64,000 bases of DNA from NCBI GenBank assembly GCA_003609755.1, contig AP017991.1, forward strand, positions 4,389,001 through 4,453,000, read 5' to 3'. Source of the stretch: Planktothrix agardhii NIES-204. Its GTDB lineage: Bacteria; Cyanobacteriota; Cyanobacteriia; Cyanobacteriales; Microcoleaceae. The notes below the pieces were generated by a model. That model was not told the DNA's origin, ran no database searches, and saw only the letters and a program-made list of their open reading frames with translations. Positions 54,308 through 63,910 of this stretch are shown piece after piece; the stretch's first letter is position 1, and each line of letters starts with the position of its first letter. The translations under genes were made by a program, and so were the position numbers.

Positions 54308-55150
54308 TTAGTTTTTTAGGCGTTTTCCTTCTCCTTGAATGCGTAAATATTCGCCAAATAATGCTAAGAATCCAGATGCTAAAATTAGGATGACGCTCAA
54401 GGCATTAATATCGGGTTTGACTCCAGTTCTAATTCGACTAAATATTTCCATGGGTAGGGTATTTGCCCCACTTCCGGCGGTGAAACTAGCGATTAAAAAA
54501 TCATCCATACTTAATACAAAAGCTAGTAAACAACCTGATATAATTCCGGGCATTAATTGGGGTAATAAGACTTGAATAAAAGCCTCTATGGGTGTTGCTC
54601 CGAGATCTAAGGCGGCTTCTTCTAAATGGGGGTCTAAATCGGCTAAACGGGTGGAAACAACTAAGGCAACGTAGGCTAAACAAAAGACAACATGGGCGGA
54701 TACAATTGTCCATAAACTGAGGGGAATGGCAACGGCGGCTAAAAATACTAGGGTTGCCACCGCCATGGCAATATCAGGAATAATTAATGGTAAATAGGAC
54801 GCTCCTTGATATAATCCTTTTCCTGGGAAATGATAACGGGCTAATCCTACGGCCATTAATGTACCAATAATCGCGGCAATTCCTACCGCACAAATTCCCA
54901 CGATTAAACTATTATTTAAAGCGGTTAAAATTCTGGTATCTTGGAATAATTTGACATACCATTCTAATGTAAATCCTTCCCAGCCTGCACTATATCGAGA
55001 TTTATTAAAACTAAAAAATGTTAATACAAAAATCGGCAGGTACATATAAAAAAACATCAAACAGACAAAAACTACCTGCCAAGAAATTCTAAACTTTGGT
55101 TTAGCAGCCATATCAAGGATCTCCTCTGGTTGTTGTTGGATTTCTTCCAT
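54308..55150 (-). CDS. potC: Spermidine/putrescine ABC transporter permease PotC
   Basis: A 280-residue inner-membrane permease with six predicted helices; the first is VVFVCLMFFYMYLPIFVLTF. The EAA loop that contacts the ATPase reads LEEAALDLGATPIEAFIQVL then LPQLMPGI (about residues 180-207). It follows potB with a 23-bp gap. No potA ATPase gene is present in the window, so the ATPase must be encoded elsewhere. Confidence 0.92.
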   Translation of the reverse strand: MEEIQQQPEEILDMAAKPKFRISWQVVFVCLMFFYMYLPIFVLTFFSFNKSRYSAGWEGFTLEWYVKLFQDTRILTALNNSLIVGICAVGIAAIIGTLMAVGLARYHFPGKGLYQGASYLPLIIPDIAMAVATLVFLAAVAIPLSLWTIVSAHVVFCLAYVALVVSTRLADLDPHLEEAALDLGATPIEAFIQVLLPQLMPGIISGCLLAFVLSMDDFLIASFTAGSGANTLPMEIFSRIRTGVKPDINALSVILILASGFLALFGEYLRIQGEGKRLKN

Positions 55151-55173
55151 AAATTTTTCCTAATTTATTTTAA

Positions 55174-56085
55174 TTAACGAGACGGTTTAGGATCTCCATA
55201 TTTAATTAAAAGTGCGATCGCAATACTCACCCCCAAAATTAATACCATACTCAAGGCTGAACCAAAACCCCAATTTTGAGTCGAGCCTAAAAATTGGTTA
55301 TAAATTAATCGAGAAACCGTCATACTTGAGGCTCCTCCTAATAGTTCAGGATCGACAAAATCCCCCATTGAACTAATAAAAACTAGCAGAGATCCGGCGG
55401 CAATTCCGGGCAATGTTTGGGGGACGGTGACTTTCCAAAATGTTTCTACAGGTCTCGCTCCTAGGTCGGCGGAGGCTTCTAATAATCGTCGATCTAATTT
55501 TTCTAAAGACGCATATAAAACCGTGACCATATAGGGTAAATAACTATAGGCCATGCCAATTAAAACCGCCGGAGTTCGATTTAATAGTTCTAAGGCGGGT
55601 AATCCAATTAATCCTAAAACGGAGTTTAATACTCCGGTTGGTCTTAATATAGTAATCCAAGCATAGGTTCTTAATAAAGAAGATGTCCACAGGGGTAAAA
55701 TAAAGGCTAATAGTATTATATTTCGCCACTGTTTCGGGGCTAATTGAGCAATCCAATAGGCGACGGGAAATCCGAGAAGTAAACAAATTGTGGTAGTCCC
55801 AAAGGCATAAAATAGCGATCGCCAAATCACTAATAAATTAATCGGTTCAAATACTCTTAAATAATTATAAATGCCATTGGGAATTACCAAATCCCCAGGG
55901 CGAATATCCTTAACTAAACTGAGTTGAAAAATCAATAAAGTTGGTAGGATTAATAAGAGTAATAACCATAAACCCGACGGCCCTAATAATGCCAGTGGGC
56001 CAATTAATTGAGAACCCAGTTGTCGCCAGCCTTTTTTAATCGGGGGTGGAGAAGAAGTTATCGGAGTTTTTGTTGAAATAGTCAT
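55174..56085 (-). CDS. potB: Spermidine/putrescine ABC transporter permease PotB
   Basis: A 303-residue permease with six helices; the first is LWLLLLLILPTLLIFQLSLV. The EAA loop LLEASADLGARPVETFWKVT then VPQTLPGIAAG is clear. It pairs with PotC to form the channel. It lies 132 bp downstream of potD on the same strand. Confidence 0.92.
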   Translation of the reverse strand: MTISTKTPITSSPPPIKKGWRQLGSQLIGPLALLGPSGLWLLLLLILPTLLIFQLSLVKDIRPGDLVIPNGIYNYLRVFEPINLLVIWRSLFYAFGTTTICLLLGFPVAYWIAQLAPKQWRNIILLAFILPLWTSSLLRTYAWITILRPTGVLNSVLGLIGLPALELLNRTPAVLIGMAYSYLPYMVTVLYASLEKLDRRLLEASADLGARPVETFWKVTVPQTLPGIAAGSLLVFISSMGDFVDPELLGGASSMTVSRLIYNQFLGSTQNWGFGSALSMVLILGVSIAIALLIKYGDPKPSR

Positions 56086-56217
56086 AGATCAGGGAATTAC
56101 GAATTACGAATTAAGAATGAGGAAAAAAATCATTTTTCTCTGAGAGTTTGACCCTGGTTGAATATTCTAATTACCTTAACAATTGCTATAGATTAGTTAA
56201 GGGTTAGCAGTTAACAA

Positions 56218-57345
56218 TTAACTGGTTAGCCGTGTCCAATACCGTTCATAAATTTCATTGGCTTCACCCAAATCATGAATCATTTCACTGCGAGCTAGGA
56301 TTGATTCTGGAGGAAATAAAGTTGGATCATTTCTCAAAACATCGGGTAATTTTTCATAAGCTAATCTCGAAGGAGTGGCAAATTTTAACCGATCTACTAA
56401 GGTGGCGGCGACATCGGGTCGCAACATAAAATCAATCCATTTATAGGCACCTTCGGGGTTAGGAGCACTTTTAGGAATGACCATTGTATCAATCCATACA
56501 GATGATCCACTATCAGGAGTAATATATCTTAAATCCTCATTTTCCTCCCGAATTTCCGCCGCATCGGAGGAATAACACATTGCTATTGATAAATCCCCGA
56601 CAATCATTTGAGGTCGCCAAGAATCCGTGGTAAAAGAAGCGATTTTTGGTCGTAATTCTACTAATTTCTCATAGGCTTGTCGAATTTGATTGGGGTCAGT
56701 AGAATTATAGGAATAGCCTAACATAATTAACGCTGCTCCCATGACTTCCCGCACATCATTAAGTAACGTGAACCGCTTTGATAACTTATCTTTATTTTCC
56801 CATAAATAACTCCAATCTTTCGGGAGAGTTTCTAATTTATTCGGGTTATAAATTAACCCCGTTGTTCCCCAACTAATTGGCACACTATGAAGACCGCCCG
56901 GATCATAAATCGGGTTTTGAAATTGGGGAAATAAATCCTCTAATCCCACTAATAAAGAGTGATCGAGTTGCGCCAATAACCCTATTTGGATCATTTTTTC
57001 TACCATATATCCCGAAGGATAGATGACACTATAAGCACCTGCTCCTCCGGCTTGGAGTCGGGCTAACATGGCTTCATTAGAATCGAAGACATCCGCCACA
57101 ACTTTTAACCCAGTTTCCTCTCTAAAATGATCTAACAAATCTTGATCCGTGTAGCCAGACCAAGTGTAAATGTACAGAGTATCGGAGGAAATCTGAGTGT
57201 TTGGGGTGGTTTTGACCTCAGCTAATGTCCAACCACAGCTTGATAGGGACGATGCTACCATCGCAGTAACGGAAGTTTGCAAAAACTGACGTCGTGTTTG
57301 AGCAACCCTAAAATTCCGATGTTTTTGTGGATAAGTCGGAGACAC
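56218..57345 (-). CDS. potD: Spermidine/putrescine-binding protein PotD
   Basis: A 375-residue periplasmic binding protein. The N-terminus has a Tat-type motif TRRQFLQTSV and a lipobox-like LSSCG, so it is probably a membrane-anchored lipoprotein exported folded. The mature part has LYIYTWSGYTDQDLLDHFRE, GAYSVIYPSGYMVEKMIQIG, PISWGTTGLIYNPNKL and WIDFMLRPDVAATLVD, all typical of PotD/PotF. The start codon is GTG. It is first in the potD-potB-potC operon. Confidence 0.93.
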   Translation of the reverse strand: MSPTYPQKHRNFRVAQTRRQFLQTSVTAMVASSLSSCGWTLAEVKTTPNTQISSDTLYIYTWSGYTDQDLLDHFREETGLKVVADVFDSNEAMLARLQAGGAGAYSVIYPSGYMVEKMIQIGLLAQLDHSLLVGLEDLFPQFQNPIYDPGGLHSVPISWGTTGLIYNPNKLETLPKDWSYLWENKDKLSKRFTLLNDVREVMGAALIMLGYSYNSTDPNQIRQAYEKLVELRPKIASFTTDSWRPQMIVGDLSIAMCYSSDAAEIREENEDLRYITPDSGSSVWIDTMVIPKSAPNPEGAYKWIDFMLRPDVAATLVDRLKFATPSRLAYEKLPDVLRNDPTLFPPESILARSEMIHDLGEANEIYERYWTRLTS

Positions 57346-57554
57346 TGTTTTTTCTCAGTGGAAGTTTAACAAATTCAACAATTGATGTAATTTTCCCATA
57401 GGATAGGGAAAAAATGTACATCAATTGAGAATAATATCCCGCAACTGGGCTAACTCATACAACCAAATTAACTGAGCTTCTGAATTTGATCTAGGAAATA
57501 AAACCTAGACTTGAGCTTCAGAAACCCGTTTTCTCAAAAGACTGAGTTTCTCAG
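57346..57554. promoter_or_regulatory. Region upstream of potD
   Basis: 209 bp upstream of potD and downstream of the radical SAM gene. It is AT-rich and contains the duplicated word CTGAGCTTCTGAATT/TTGAGCTTCAGAAAC. I see no clear promoter boxes. Confidence 0.3.
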
Positions 57555-59120
57555 TTATGGCGTCACACTTGATAGTTGACGTAGACTTTCTACTTGTTGT
57601 TCTTTGAGTTGCTGTTCAATTTGATCCTTAACAATTTGGCGGTATTCATAGAAATGTTCTACCTGTCCACAAACCACTAAATAATGATCTAAAACCCTGG
57701 GTTTGTGTCGTAAAATATTCCATAAATATCGCCAAAACGTCGAGCGAGTTTCCCGCACAACCCCTTGATACCAACATAAAATAAAGAGCGCTCGCATTGT
57801 TTTCATATCCACTAATTTCCGTCCGATAGAATTAGTTTTTGGCTCTCCAATCATCATAAAATGACGGTAAGTGCGATCTAAATATCGTTGAGGATCATAT
57901 AATTCATAAAATCCATTGACATATTCTAGGGCGATTTCTTCAATTGGTCGAGTGGGCAGAAAATTCATTAAGGTAGTTTGATTCGCATTCCCAGTTTCCT
58001 TAATTAATCGTCCTTCTTTTTCTAAACGATGCCAAAGGGCGGTATTAGGTAAAACCTGCAACATACTAAACATAGCAATGGGAATGGTGGTTTTTTCCAC
58101 AAACCGGACAATTCGATCGCCCGCCCCGGTTTCTTCCCCATCAAAACCAATAATAAATCCCGCCATCACCCGTAACCCAGATCGGATAATTTTTTCCACG
58201 GAATCACTCAAAGATCCGCGAGTATTTTGGAATTTTTTAGTTAAATTTAAGCTATCTTCATCGGGAGTTTCAATTCCCAAAAAGACAGCCCGAAAATTAC
58301 ACTCAACCATCAAATCCATTAATTCTTGATCCTGGGCTAAATCAATGGAAGCCTCCGTGGTTAAACGGAAAGGATAATTATTATCCTTCATCCAAACTTT
58401 TAATTCATGCAGCAATAACTTAACGTTGCGTTTATTGCCGATAAAATTATCATCCACTAAGAAAACACCCTGACTAAAATTTAACTCTTTTAACCGATCC
58501 AATTCTGCTAAAAGTTGAGCCGGAGTTTTAGTTCGAGATTTCCGTCCATATAATACAATAATATCGCAAAACTCACACTGAAACGGACAGCCGCGGGAGT
58601 ATTGCAAAGAAATCATATCGTATGCTTCTTTCTCCAATAAATCAAAGCGAGGGATAGGAGATGTCGTAACATCGGGTTTGTCTCCTTCTATGCGAAAAAC
58701 CCCTTTTTCATCCCCTCTTTCAATCGCTTCTACTAATAACGGTAAAGTAATTTCTCCTTCATCTAAAACCAAATAATCCGCCCCGGCAATTTCTGCCGAT
58801 TCGGGTGTGGATGTGGGATAGGGGCCCCCTACAGCCACTTTTTTACCCCGTCGTTTTGCCTCGCGAATTTGCTCCAAAAAATCATCTTTTTGGACAATCA
58901 TGGCCGAAACCATCACCAATTCTGCCCAATTCCATTCGGCTTCGGTGATCTCTCGAACATTACGGTCTACTAATTTAAACTCCCATTTTTGGGGTAAAAT
59001 AGCCGCTACCGTAATTAAACCTAAAGGCGGAAGTAAGGCTTTTCGGTTGACTAAGGCAAGGGCTTTTTCAAATGACCAGAAACTTTGGGGGAAAATGGGA
59101 TAAATTAAAAGAACACGCAT
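57555..59120 (-). CDS. B12-binding domain radical SAM protein (DUF4070 type)
   Basis: A 521-residue protein. The N-terminal cobalamin-binding Rossmann domain (1-140: RVLLIYPIFPQSFWSFEKAL, LPPLGLITVAAILP, VAVGGPYPTSTPE) lacks the DxHxxG lower-ligand motif (DRNVREI instead), so B12 would bind base-off without His. The radical SAM cluster motif is SRGCPFQCEFCDI (CxxxCxxC, about residues 177-184). The C-terminal region contains the DUF4070 part (YVNGFYELYDPQRYLDRTYR). Such enzymes methylate or rearrange unactivated carbons; hopanoid methylase HpnP is one member type, but the substrate here is not determinable. It lies 65 bp downstream of the oxoamine synthase gene, probably the same operon. Confidence 0.85.
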   Translation of the reverse strand: MRVLLIYPIFPQSFWSFEKALALVNRKALLPPLGLITVAAILPQKWEFKLVDRNVREITEAEWNWAELVMVSAMIVQKDDFLEQIREAKRRGKKVAVGGPYPTSTPESAEIAGADYLVLDEGEITLPLLVEAIERGDEKGVFRIEGDKPDVTTSPIPRFDLLEKEAYDMISLQYSRGCPFQCEFCDIIVLYGRKSRTKTPAQLLAELDRLKELNFSQGVFLVDDNFIGNKRNVKLLLHELKVWMKDNNYPFRLTTEASIDLAQDQELMDLMVECNFRAVFLGIETPDEDSLNLTKKFQNTRGSLSDSVEKIIRSGLRVMAGFIIGFDGEETGAGDRIVRFVEKTTIPIAMFSMLQVLPNTALWHRLEKEGRLIKETGNANQTTLMNFLPTRPIEEIALEYVNGFYELYDPQRYLDRTYRHFMMIGEPKTNSIGRKLVDMKTMRALFILCWYQGVVRETRSTFWRYLWNILRHKPRVLDHYLVVCGQVEHFYEYRQIVKDQIEQQLKEQQVESLRQLSSVTP

Positions 59121-59185
59121 TATAATTAACCCTGTAAAAGATCAGACTCCTAAGTTTAAAAACTCTATGAAAATCATTGATTTTC

Positions 59186-60499
59186 CTATAGTTTTGCCAC
59201 TTCTTCAGCAAGAGTATCTACAGTATAACGAATTTGTTCTTCCCTGTGGTTACAAGTAATAAAAAATCGCAAACGCGCCGCGTTTTTAGGCACTGAGGGA
59301 TAAAACATAAAAGGTACATTAATTCCCCGCTTGAACAAATTTTGAGAGAGTTGTACTGATTTCCAAGAATCTCCAACAATAATAGGAATCACGGGAGAAT
59401 CTTGACTTAACCCGGTATTTAAGCCTTGATCTTTCGCTAAAGTTAAAAATAATTTAGCTCTTTGATGTAACTTTTCTACCCGTTGAGGTTCATTTTTTAA
59501 TACCTGAATTGCCGCGATCACAGAAGCCGCATTAGGTGGAGAAATTCCCACACTAAAAACAAATCCGGGGGCGGTATATTTCAGATATTCAACTAATGAT
59601 TTAGATCCGGCAATATATCCTCCACAACTGGCAAAGGATTTGCTTAAAGTTCCCATCCATAAATCTACATCATGGGGATTAATTTCAAAATGTTCTCCAA
59701 TTCCCCGACCGTGTTTTCCTAATACCCCTATAGAGTGGGCTTCATCCACCATTAAAAAGGCTTTATGATGTTTTTTAATCTGAATAAATTCGGGTAAATT
59801 GGGAATATCTCCATCGGTACTATAGACCCCTTCGACAATAATTAAAACCCGTTGATAACGAGGGCGCCGTTCTCGTAATATTTGATCTAAAGCTTGCCAA
59901 TTATTATGGGGAAAGGCGATCGCCGTAGCCCCAGATAATAAAGCTCCTTGCAATAAACTATTATGACTCAGGGCATCATGTAAAATCAGATCATGTTGTC
60001 CGAATAAATGCCCCACGGTGGTCACATTAGTCGCATGACCGCCAACAAAAACAATACTATCTTCTACCCCAACAAAATCAGCGATCGCCCGTTCTAATTC
60101 TTGGTGAATTACCTTTTCACCCGATAATAAACGACTGGCACAGGCTGAGGTTCCATAGCGATCAATTGCCTCTTTTACAAACTGAGAAATAATCGGATCA
60201 CCACACATTCCTAAATAATTATAGGTGGCATAATTAATATAGTCTTGACCGCGAATTCTAGCCCGATCATTGGCAATTCCCTCCTGGGGTGTAAAAAAGG
60301 GATTTCCTAATCCTAAATCTGCCAGTTCTTGCTGTTGTTGTTTCAGATGTAGATATTCAGGAAAGTATTCAATTTGATAATATTCGGCTGGAATTTCAGG
60401 CAGAGGGGCAGATTTCGCTTTTTTTTCCAGTAATTCTGCGAGAAGCGATCGCTTTTCTTGACAAGATAACTGACTAACAGAAGGTAATAAACTAATCAT
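59186..60499 (-). CDS. Alpha-oxoamine synthase family PLP enzyme
   Basis: A 437-residue fold-type I PLP enzyme related to 8-amino-7-oxononanoate synthase, 2-amino-3-ketobutyrate CoA ligase and serine palmitoyltransferase, which join an acyl thioester to an amino acid with loss of CO2. Seen: YINYATYNYLGMCGDPIISQ, FLMVDEAHSIGVLGKHGRGI, TLSKSFASCGGYIAG with the PLP Lys near residue 287. An extra ~60 residue N-terminus (RSLLAELLEKKAKSAPLP) resembles the linker seen before such domains in polyketide synthases. It overlaps the ACP gene by 8 bp, which strongly suggests an ACP-bound acyl donor (inference). Confidence 0.88.
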   Translation of the reverse strand: MISLLPSVSQLSCQEKRSLLAELLEKKAKSAPLPEIPAEYYQIEYFPEYLHLKQQQQELADLGLGNPFFTPQEGIANDRARIRGQDYINYATYNYLGMCGDPIISQFVKEAIDRYGTSACASRLLSGEKVIHQELERAIADFVGVEDSIVFVGGHATNVTTVGHLFGQHDLILHDALSHNSLLQGALLSGATAIAFPHNNWQALDQILRERRPRYQRVLIIVEGVYSTDGDIPNLPEFIQIKKHHKAFLMVDEAHSIGVLGKHGRGIGEHFEINPHDVDLWMGTLSKSFASCGGYIAGSKSLVEYLKYTAPGFVFSVGISPPNAASVIAAIQVLKNEPQRVEKLHQRAKLFLTLAKDQGLNTGLSQDSPVIPIIVGDSWKSVQLSQNLFKRGINVPFMFYPSVPKNAARLRFFITCNHREEQIRYTVDTLAEEVAKL

Positions 60500-60968
60500 T
60501 GATTTCTTCCTGTTCTGATAATAAAATATTTAATAACGTATCGACATCCGTATCCGACAATTGATCTAAATGTTGTAAAAGATGTTCCGCATCTTTCGGG
60601 GAAATCCCGTTTTGATATTGGGTAATATCCAAGGTGTTGTGATCGGCTAAATATTTAGCCAAAGTACAAATATTGGGATAATCCCATAACAGGGTGGGGG
60701 GAAGTCGGCGTCCCAAAATCGTTTCCAAGTCTCCAGAGAGGTTAATTGCTTCAATAGAGTTGAGGCCATAATTAGTAAAATCCTCCTCTAAATCAATCTC
60801 TAAAGCTTCTAACTCTAACCGTTCCGCGAGTTGACTGACTAACCACCCCTCAATTGTGGCGACAGACTCGAAAGACTCAATGCCCTTCACCAATGATTCT
60901 GGATGATGCACCGTTACCGATGGTTGTTGGGGTTTTGTCCCATTCATAGACGCATTTAACACTTGCAT
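60492..60968 (-). CDS. Acyl carrier protein with C-terminal helical tail
   Basis: A 158-residue protein. The carrier domain (about residues 40-118) has EEDFTNYGLNSIEAINLSGD, with the phosphopantetheine Ser in GLNSIE (about 71), and RRLPPTLLWDYPNICTLAKY. The tail LLQHLDQLSDTDVDTLLNIL resembles the LSDxxVDxLLxxL tail of ACPs that follow fatty acyl-AMP ligases in polyketide systems and probably docks a partner. It lies between the FAAL gene (106-bp gap) and the oxoamine synthase gene (8-bp overlap). Confidence 0.9.
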   Translation of the reverse strand: MQVLNASMNGTKPQQPSVTVHHPESLVKGIESFESVATIEGWLVSQLAERLELEALEIDLEEDFTNYGLNSIEAINLSGDLETILGRRLPPTLLWDYPNICTLAKYLADHNTLDITQYQNGISPKDAEHLLQHLDQLSDTDVDTLLNILLSEQEEIND

Positions 60969-61074
60969 GAATCACTCCTCCATCACCCTAAAACTTTAGC
61001 ATCCCAAGATAGCAGAATCCTGTTTTACTTACCAATTCCCCATTCGTAATTCGTAATTCGTAATTTGTAATTCC

Positions 61075-62865
61075 CTATTCCCCCAATTTGCCCGCTATAA
61101 AACTAGCACGACAGGCATGGCGTTGAATTTTACCACTGGAGGTTTTAGGTAAAGTTCCGGGTTTTAGTAACACCGTTTTATAAACCTGTAAATCATGGTT
61201 TTGAGACACGGAGCGACGGATGGACTGAAGAATCACCTGTTCAGGGGAGGTTTTGGCAGAACCGTTATGATTATCCCAGGTGCGGATTTGTTGCCAATAT
61301 TGACGTTCTACTTCCACTGCAACGACTAACCGTTCTTCCCCCTTGATATCAATAGAAAATCCCGCAACTCCACTGGGTCTAATTAGGGGGTGACTTTGTT
61401 CAACTGTCCATTCAATATCTTGGGGATAATGATTCCGACCATTAATAATAATAATATCTTTAATTCTTCCGGTAATAAATAGTTCTTGATCGTCTAAAAA
61501 TCCCAAATCCTCTGTCCTTAAAAACGGCCCTTCTCCCGTTGTTAAGTAGGCGTTAAACAGAGTTTCTGTTTCTTGATGTTTATTCCAATATCCCTGTCCC
61601 ACACTCGGCCCAGAAACCCAAATTTCGCCGACTTTTCCCGGTTCACAAATATTCAAGGTTTCAGGATTAATAACTAATACCTTTTGATCTGATAAACACT
61701 GACCGCAACCGACTAATATTTTGGTATTGGCTGTTAAATTAGTAGTCACTTCATCAACTTCTACAATCTGATGATTTTCTAAAGCAATACCATCAACGGT
61801 TTTAAAAATTGGTGATGCTGTTTTTAAACCTCCCGTAATAATTAAAGTTGCTTCAGCCATACCATAACAGGGATAAAAAGCCTTTCGCCTAAATCCGTAG
61901 GGGGCAAAAGTTTGAATAAATTTTTCTATAACTTCGTGATAAATGGGTTCAGCCCCATTAAATGCAACTTCCCAACTACTTAAATCTAAATTTTCTAATT
62001 TTTGGGATGAATTTATCCCCCCATTTCTTAATACTTTTCTTACACATAAATCATAAGCAAAATTCGGCCCCCCACTGGTTGTTCCCCGATATTTGGAAAT
62101 AGTTTGTAACCAGCGTAAGGGATTTTGAACAAACATTAAAGGAGACATTAAAACCACCGGAAATCCCCCGAATAAAGGTTCTAAAACCCCACCAATTAAT
62201 CCCATATCATGATAAGGAGGCAACCAAATTACCCCCGTACTTTCCGGGGAATGACCAAAACAATCATAAATTGCTGTTAAATTATGTAATAGATTTTGAT
62301 GGGAAATCATTACCCCTTTAGGGGTAGCAGTAGAACCGGAAGTATATTGTAAAAAGGCAAGAGTTTGACTATTAATAATAGGAGGTTGCCAAGTCTTTCC
62401 AATTTCATGATCTAAGATATCTGTTGCAAACCAATTCAACGGCGCAATATCAGACATAGTTGGAAAAAATCGCTGTAAACCCGATAATGTGGCTTCAGTG
62501 GTTAAGGCAACCGTGGCATTTGTATCAGTAATAATCGCTTGTAAACGAGGCAAAGATCGATCGGGTCGAGGGGGATAGGCGGGAACGGCAATCACTCCGG
62601 CATATAAACAACCGAAAAATGCGCTAATATAATCTAACCCCGGTTGATATAGTAATAAAACTCGATCTTGAGGTTGACAAATAGCTTGTAATTTACTCGC
62701 AATAGTTTGAGCTTTTTGGTTTAATTGTTGATAAGTTAATGTAACCGTTTCCGATTCTCCATCAACTAAAAATGTATAAGCAATCTGATTCGGTTGCTGG
62801 ATTGCCCGATGTTGTAAAAGTTCAATTAAAGTGGTGGCTTTTAAAAAATCAAATGAATCAGTCAT
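61075..62865 (-). CDS. Fatty acyl-AMP ligase (FAAL)
   Basis: A 596-residue ANL-superfamily enzyme that makes acyl-adenylates and passes the acyl group to an ACP instead of CoA. Seen: LAFLQYTSGSTATPKGVMIS (P-loop), WLPPYHDMGLIGGVLEPLFG, FYPCYGMAEATLIITGG, FLRTEDLGFLDDQELFITGR and IIINGRNHYPQDIEWTVEQS, all in FAAL form. The C-terminal catalytic Lys region is LPKTSSGKIQRHACR. The last residues and the TAG stop (GKLGE) come from a GGGAATAG-type repeat. It is first of the FAAL-ACP-oxoamine synthase run. Confidence 0.93.
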   Translation of the reverse strand: MTDSFDFLKATTLIELLQHRAIQQPNQIAYTFLVDGESETVTLTYQQLNQKAQTIASKLQAICQPQDRVLLLYQPGLDYISAFFGCLYAGVIAVPAYPPRPDRSLPRLQAIITDTNATVALTTEATLSGLQRFFPTMSDIAPLNWFATDILDHEIGKTWQPPIINSQTLAFLQYTSGSTATPKGVMISHQNLLHNLTAIYDCFGHSPESTGVIWLPPYHDMGLIGGVLEPLFGGFPVVLMSPLMFVQNPLRWLQTISKYRGTTSGGPNFAYDLCVRKVLRNGGINSSQKLENLDLSSWEVAFNGAEPIYHEVIEKFIQTFAPYGFRRKAFYPCYGMAEATLIITGGLKTASPIFKTVDGIALENHQIVEVDEVTTNLTANTKILVGCGQCLSDQKVLVINPETLNICEPGKVGEIWVSGPSVGQGYWNKHQETETLFNAYLTTGEGPFLRTEDLGFLDDQELFITGRIKDIIIINGRNHYPQDIEWTVEQSHPLIRPSGVAGFSIDIKGEERLVVAVEVERQYWQQIRTWDNHNGSAKTSPEQVILQSIRRSVSQNHDLQVYKTVLLKPGTLPKTSSGKIQRHACRASFIAGKLGE

Positions 62866-63037
62866 GAAAAAAAATAGGTAATGTTTTGTGATCTATCCTA
62901 TCATTTATAGGGTTTTTTTCCCTCCATCCGTAGTTCGTCATTATTCAAGAATTAAGGATTTTCTTAACTCTTAAATCTTGAATGAATGAGCGATTGTTGA
63001 TCACGGATCATGGGTTACGGACAGGGACATTTTGCTT

Positions 63038-63823
63038 CTAGGGTGAGGTAATACTGTCCTTCTGGGCAGCAAAGATTTGTTCTAAGCGAACATCCCATTT
63101 CCGTTGATTCGTGTAGCCATCTTGAACAAAGGGAGATATTGTAATTAATTTGAGAAACAGTTCATTAATAATCGACAGAGGGAAGCGTAAAGGACGCATA
63201 ATATCTAAGAATAAAACGACTCTCACGCCATCGGTTTCGTTCCAAGCTTCATGGGGAAAAGAATCATCAAAAATCATACATTTTCCTTCTTGCCAATGGC
63301 GGGTTTCTTCTCCGACTCGAATTCGGCATTTTTCGCGGGGTTCAGGGATTTTTAATCCTAATAAACAACGAATCACTCCTTTATAGGGCCCTCGATGTTC
63401 AGGAATATGTTTTCCAGGTAACAAAATTGAAAAAAATGCCGTTTTCATCCCTGGAATTTGTTCTATTAAACGGGTGGTTTCTGGACAGCGTTGGCAATTT
63501 TTATCGACTTTAATTCCATAGCCATAGAAAAAATAGGTTTTCCATAAATTATCCTGAGTGGTGCTATAGCCTTGATCGGGGGAAATATCTTGAAAATTGG
63601 GTAGTTGTTCTTGAACTTTCAGAATTTGCTCTAATTCTTGCTGAATTAAATGCCAATTGGTTTCTAACTCTTTTGACCACTGAAATTGAGTAGAGTCAAA
63701 AAAAGCTGTATTCCCAATTAATGAATATTCAGGAATTAATTTTTCAAATGTCCATAATATTTTTACTCCGACTTTATACAATAGAAAATACCTGATTTTT
63801 TCTGATATTTTTTCTTGTTTCAT
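63038..63823 (-). CDS. Aspartyl/asparaginyl beta-hydroxylase-like dioxygenase
   Basis: A 261-residue protein with an Fe(II)/2-oxoglutarate oxygenase fold of the AspH/LpxO type: FFSILLPGKHIPEHRGPYKG (metal-binding His in PEHRG), VIRCLLGLKIPEP, MIFDDSFPHEAWNETDGVRV (second His) and VVLFLDIMRP. LpxO-type enzymes hydroxylate acyl chains, so a role in tailoring the product of the neighbouring FAAL cluster is possible (inference). It is on the same strand, 172 bp upstream of the FAAL gene. Confidence 0.85.
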   Translation of the reverse strand: MKQEKISEKIRYFLLYKVGVKILWTFEKLIPEYSLIGNTAFFDSTQFQWSKELETNWHLIQQELEQILKVQEQLPNFQDISPDQGYSTTQDNLWKTYFFYGYGIKVDKNCQRCPETTRLIEQIPGMKTAFFSILLPGKHIPEHRGPYKGVIRCLLGLKIPEPREKCRIRVGEETRHWQEGKCMIFDDSFPHEAWNETDGVRVVLFLDIMRPLRFPLSIINELFLKLITISPFVQDGYTNQRKWDVRLEQIFAAQKDSITSP

Positions 63824-63859
63824 GTTGATTGTAATGATAGGAAATCAAAGGTTTTTGGT

Positions 63860-63898
63860 GGGTGCGTAGGGGCGGGAGAACCCCGCCCCTACGCACCC
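63860..63898. repeat. Perfect 17-bp-stem GC-rich hairpin
   Basis: GGGTGCGTAGGGGCGGG (63860-63876), a five-base loop, then its exact complement (63882-63898). It lies between the dioxygenase gene and the gene at the right edge and could terminate the latter. It looks like a dispersed element. Confidence 0.85.
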
Positions 63899-63910
63899 TA
63901 CGGTTGACTT

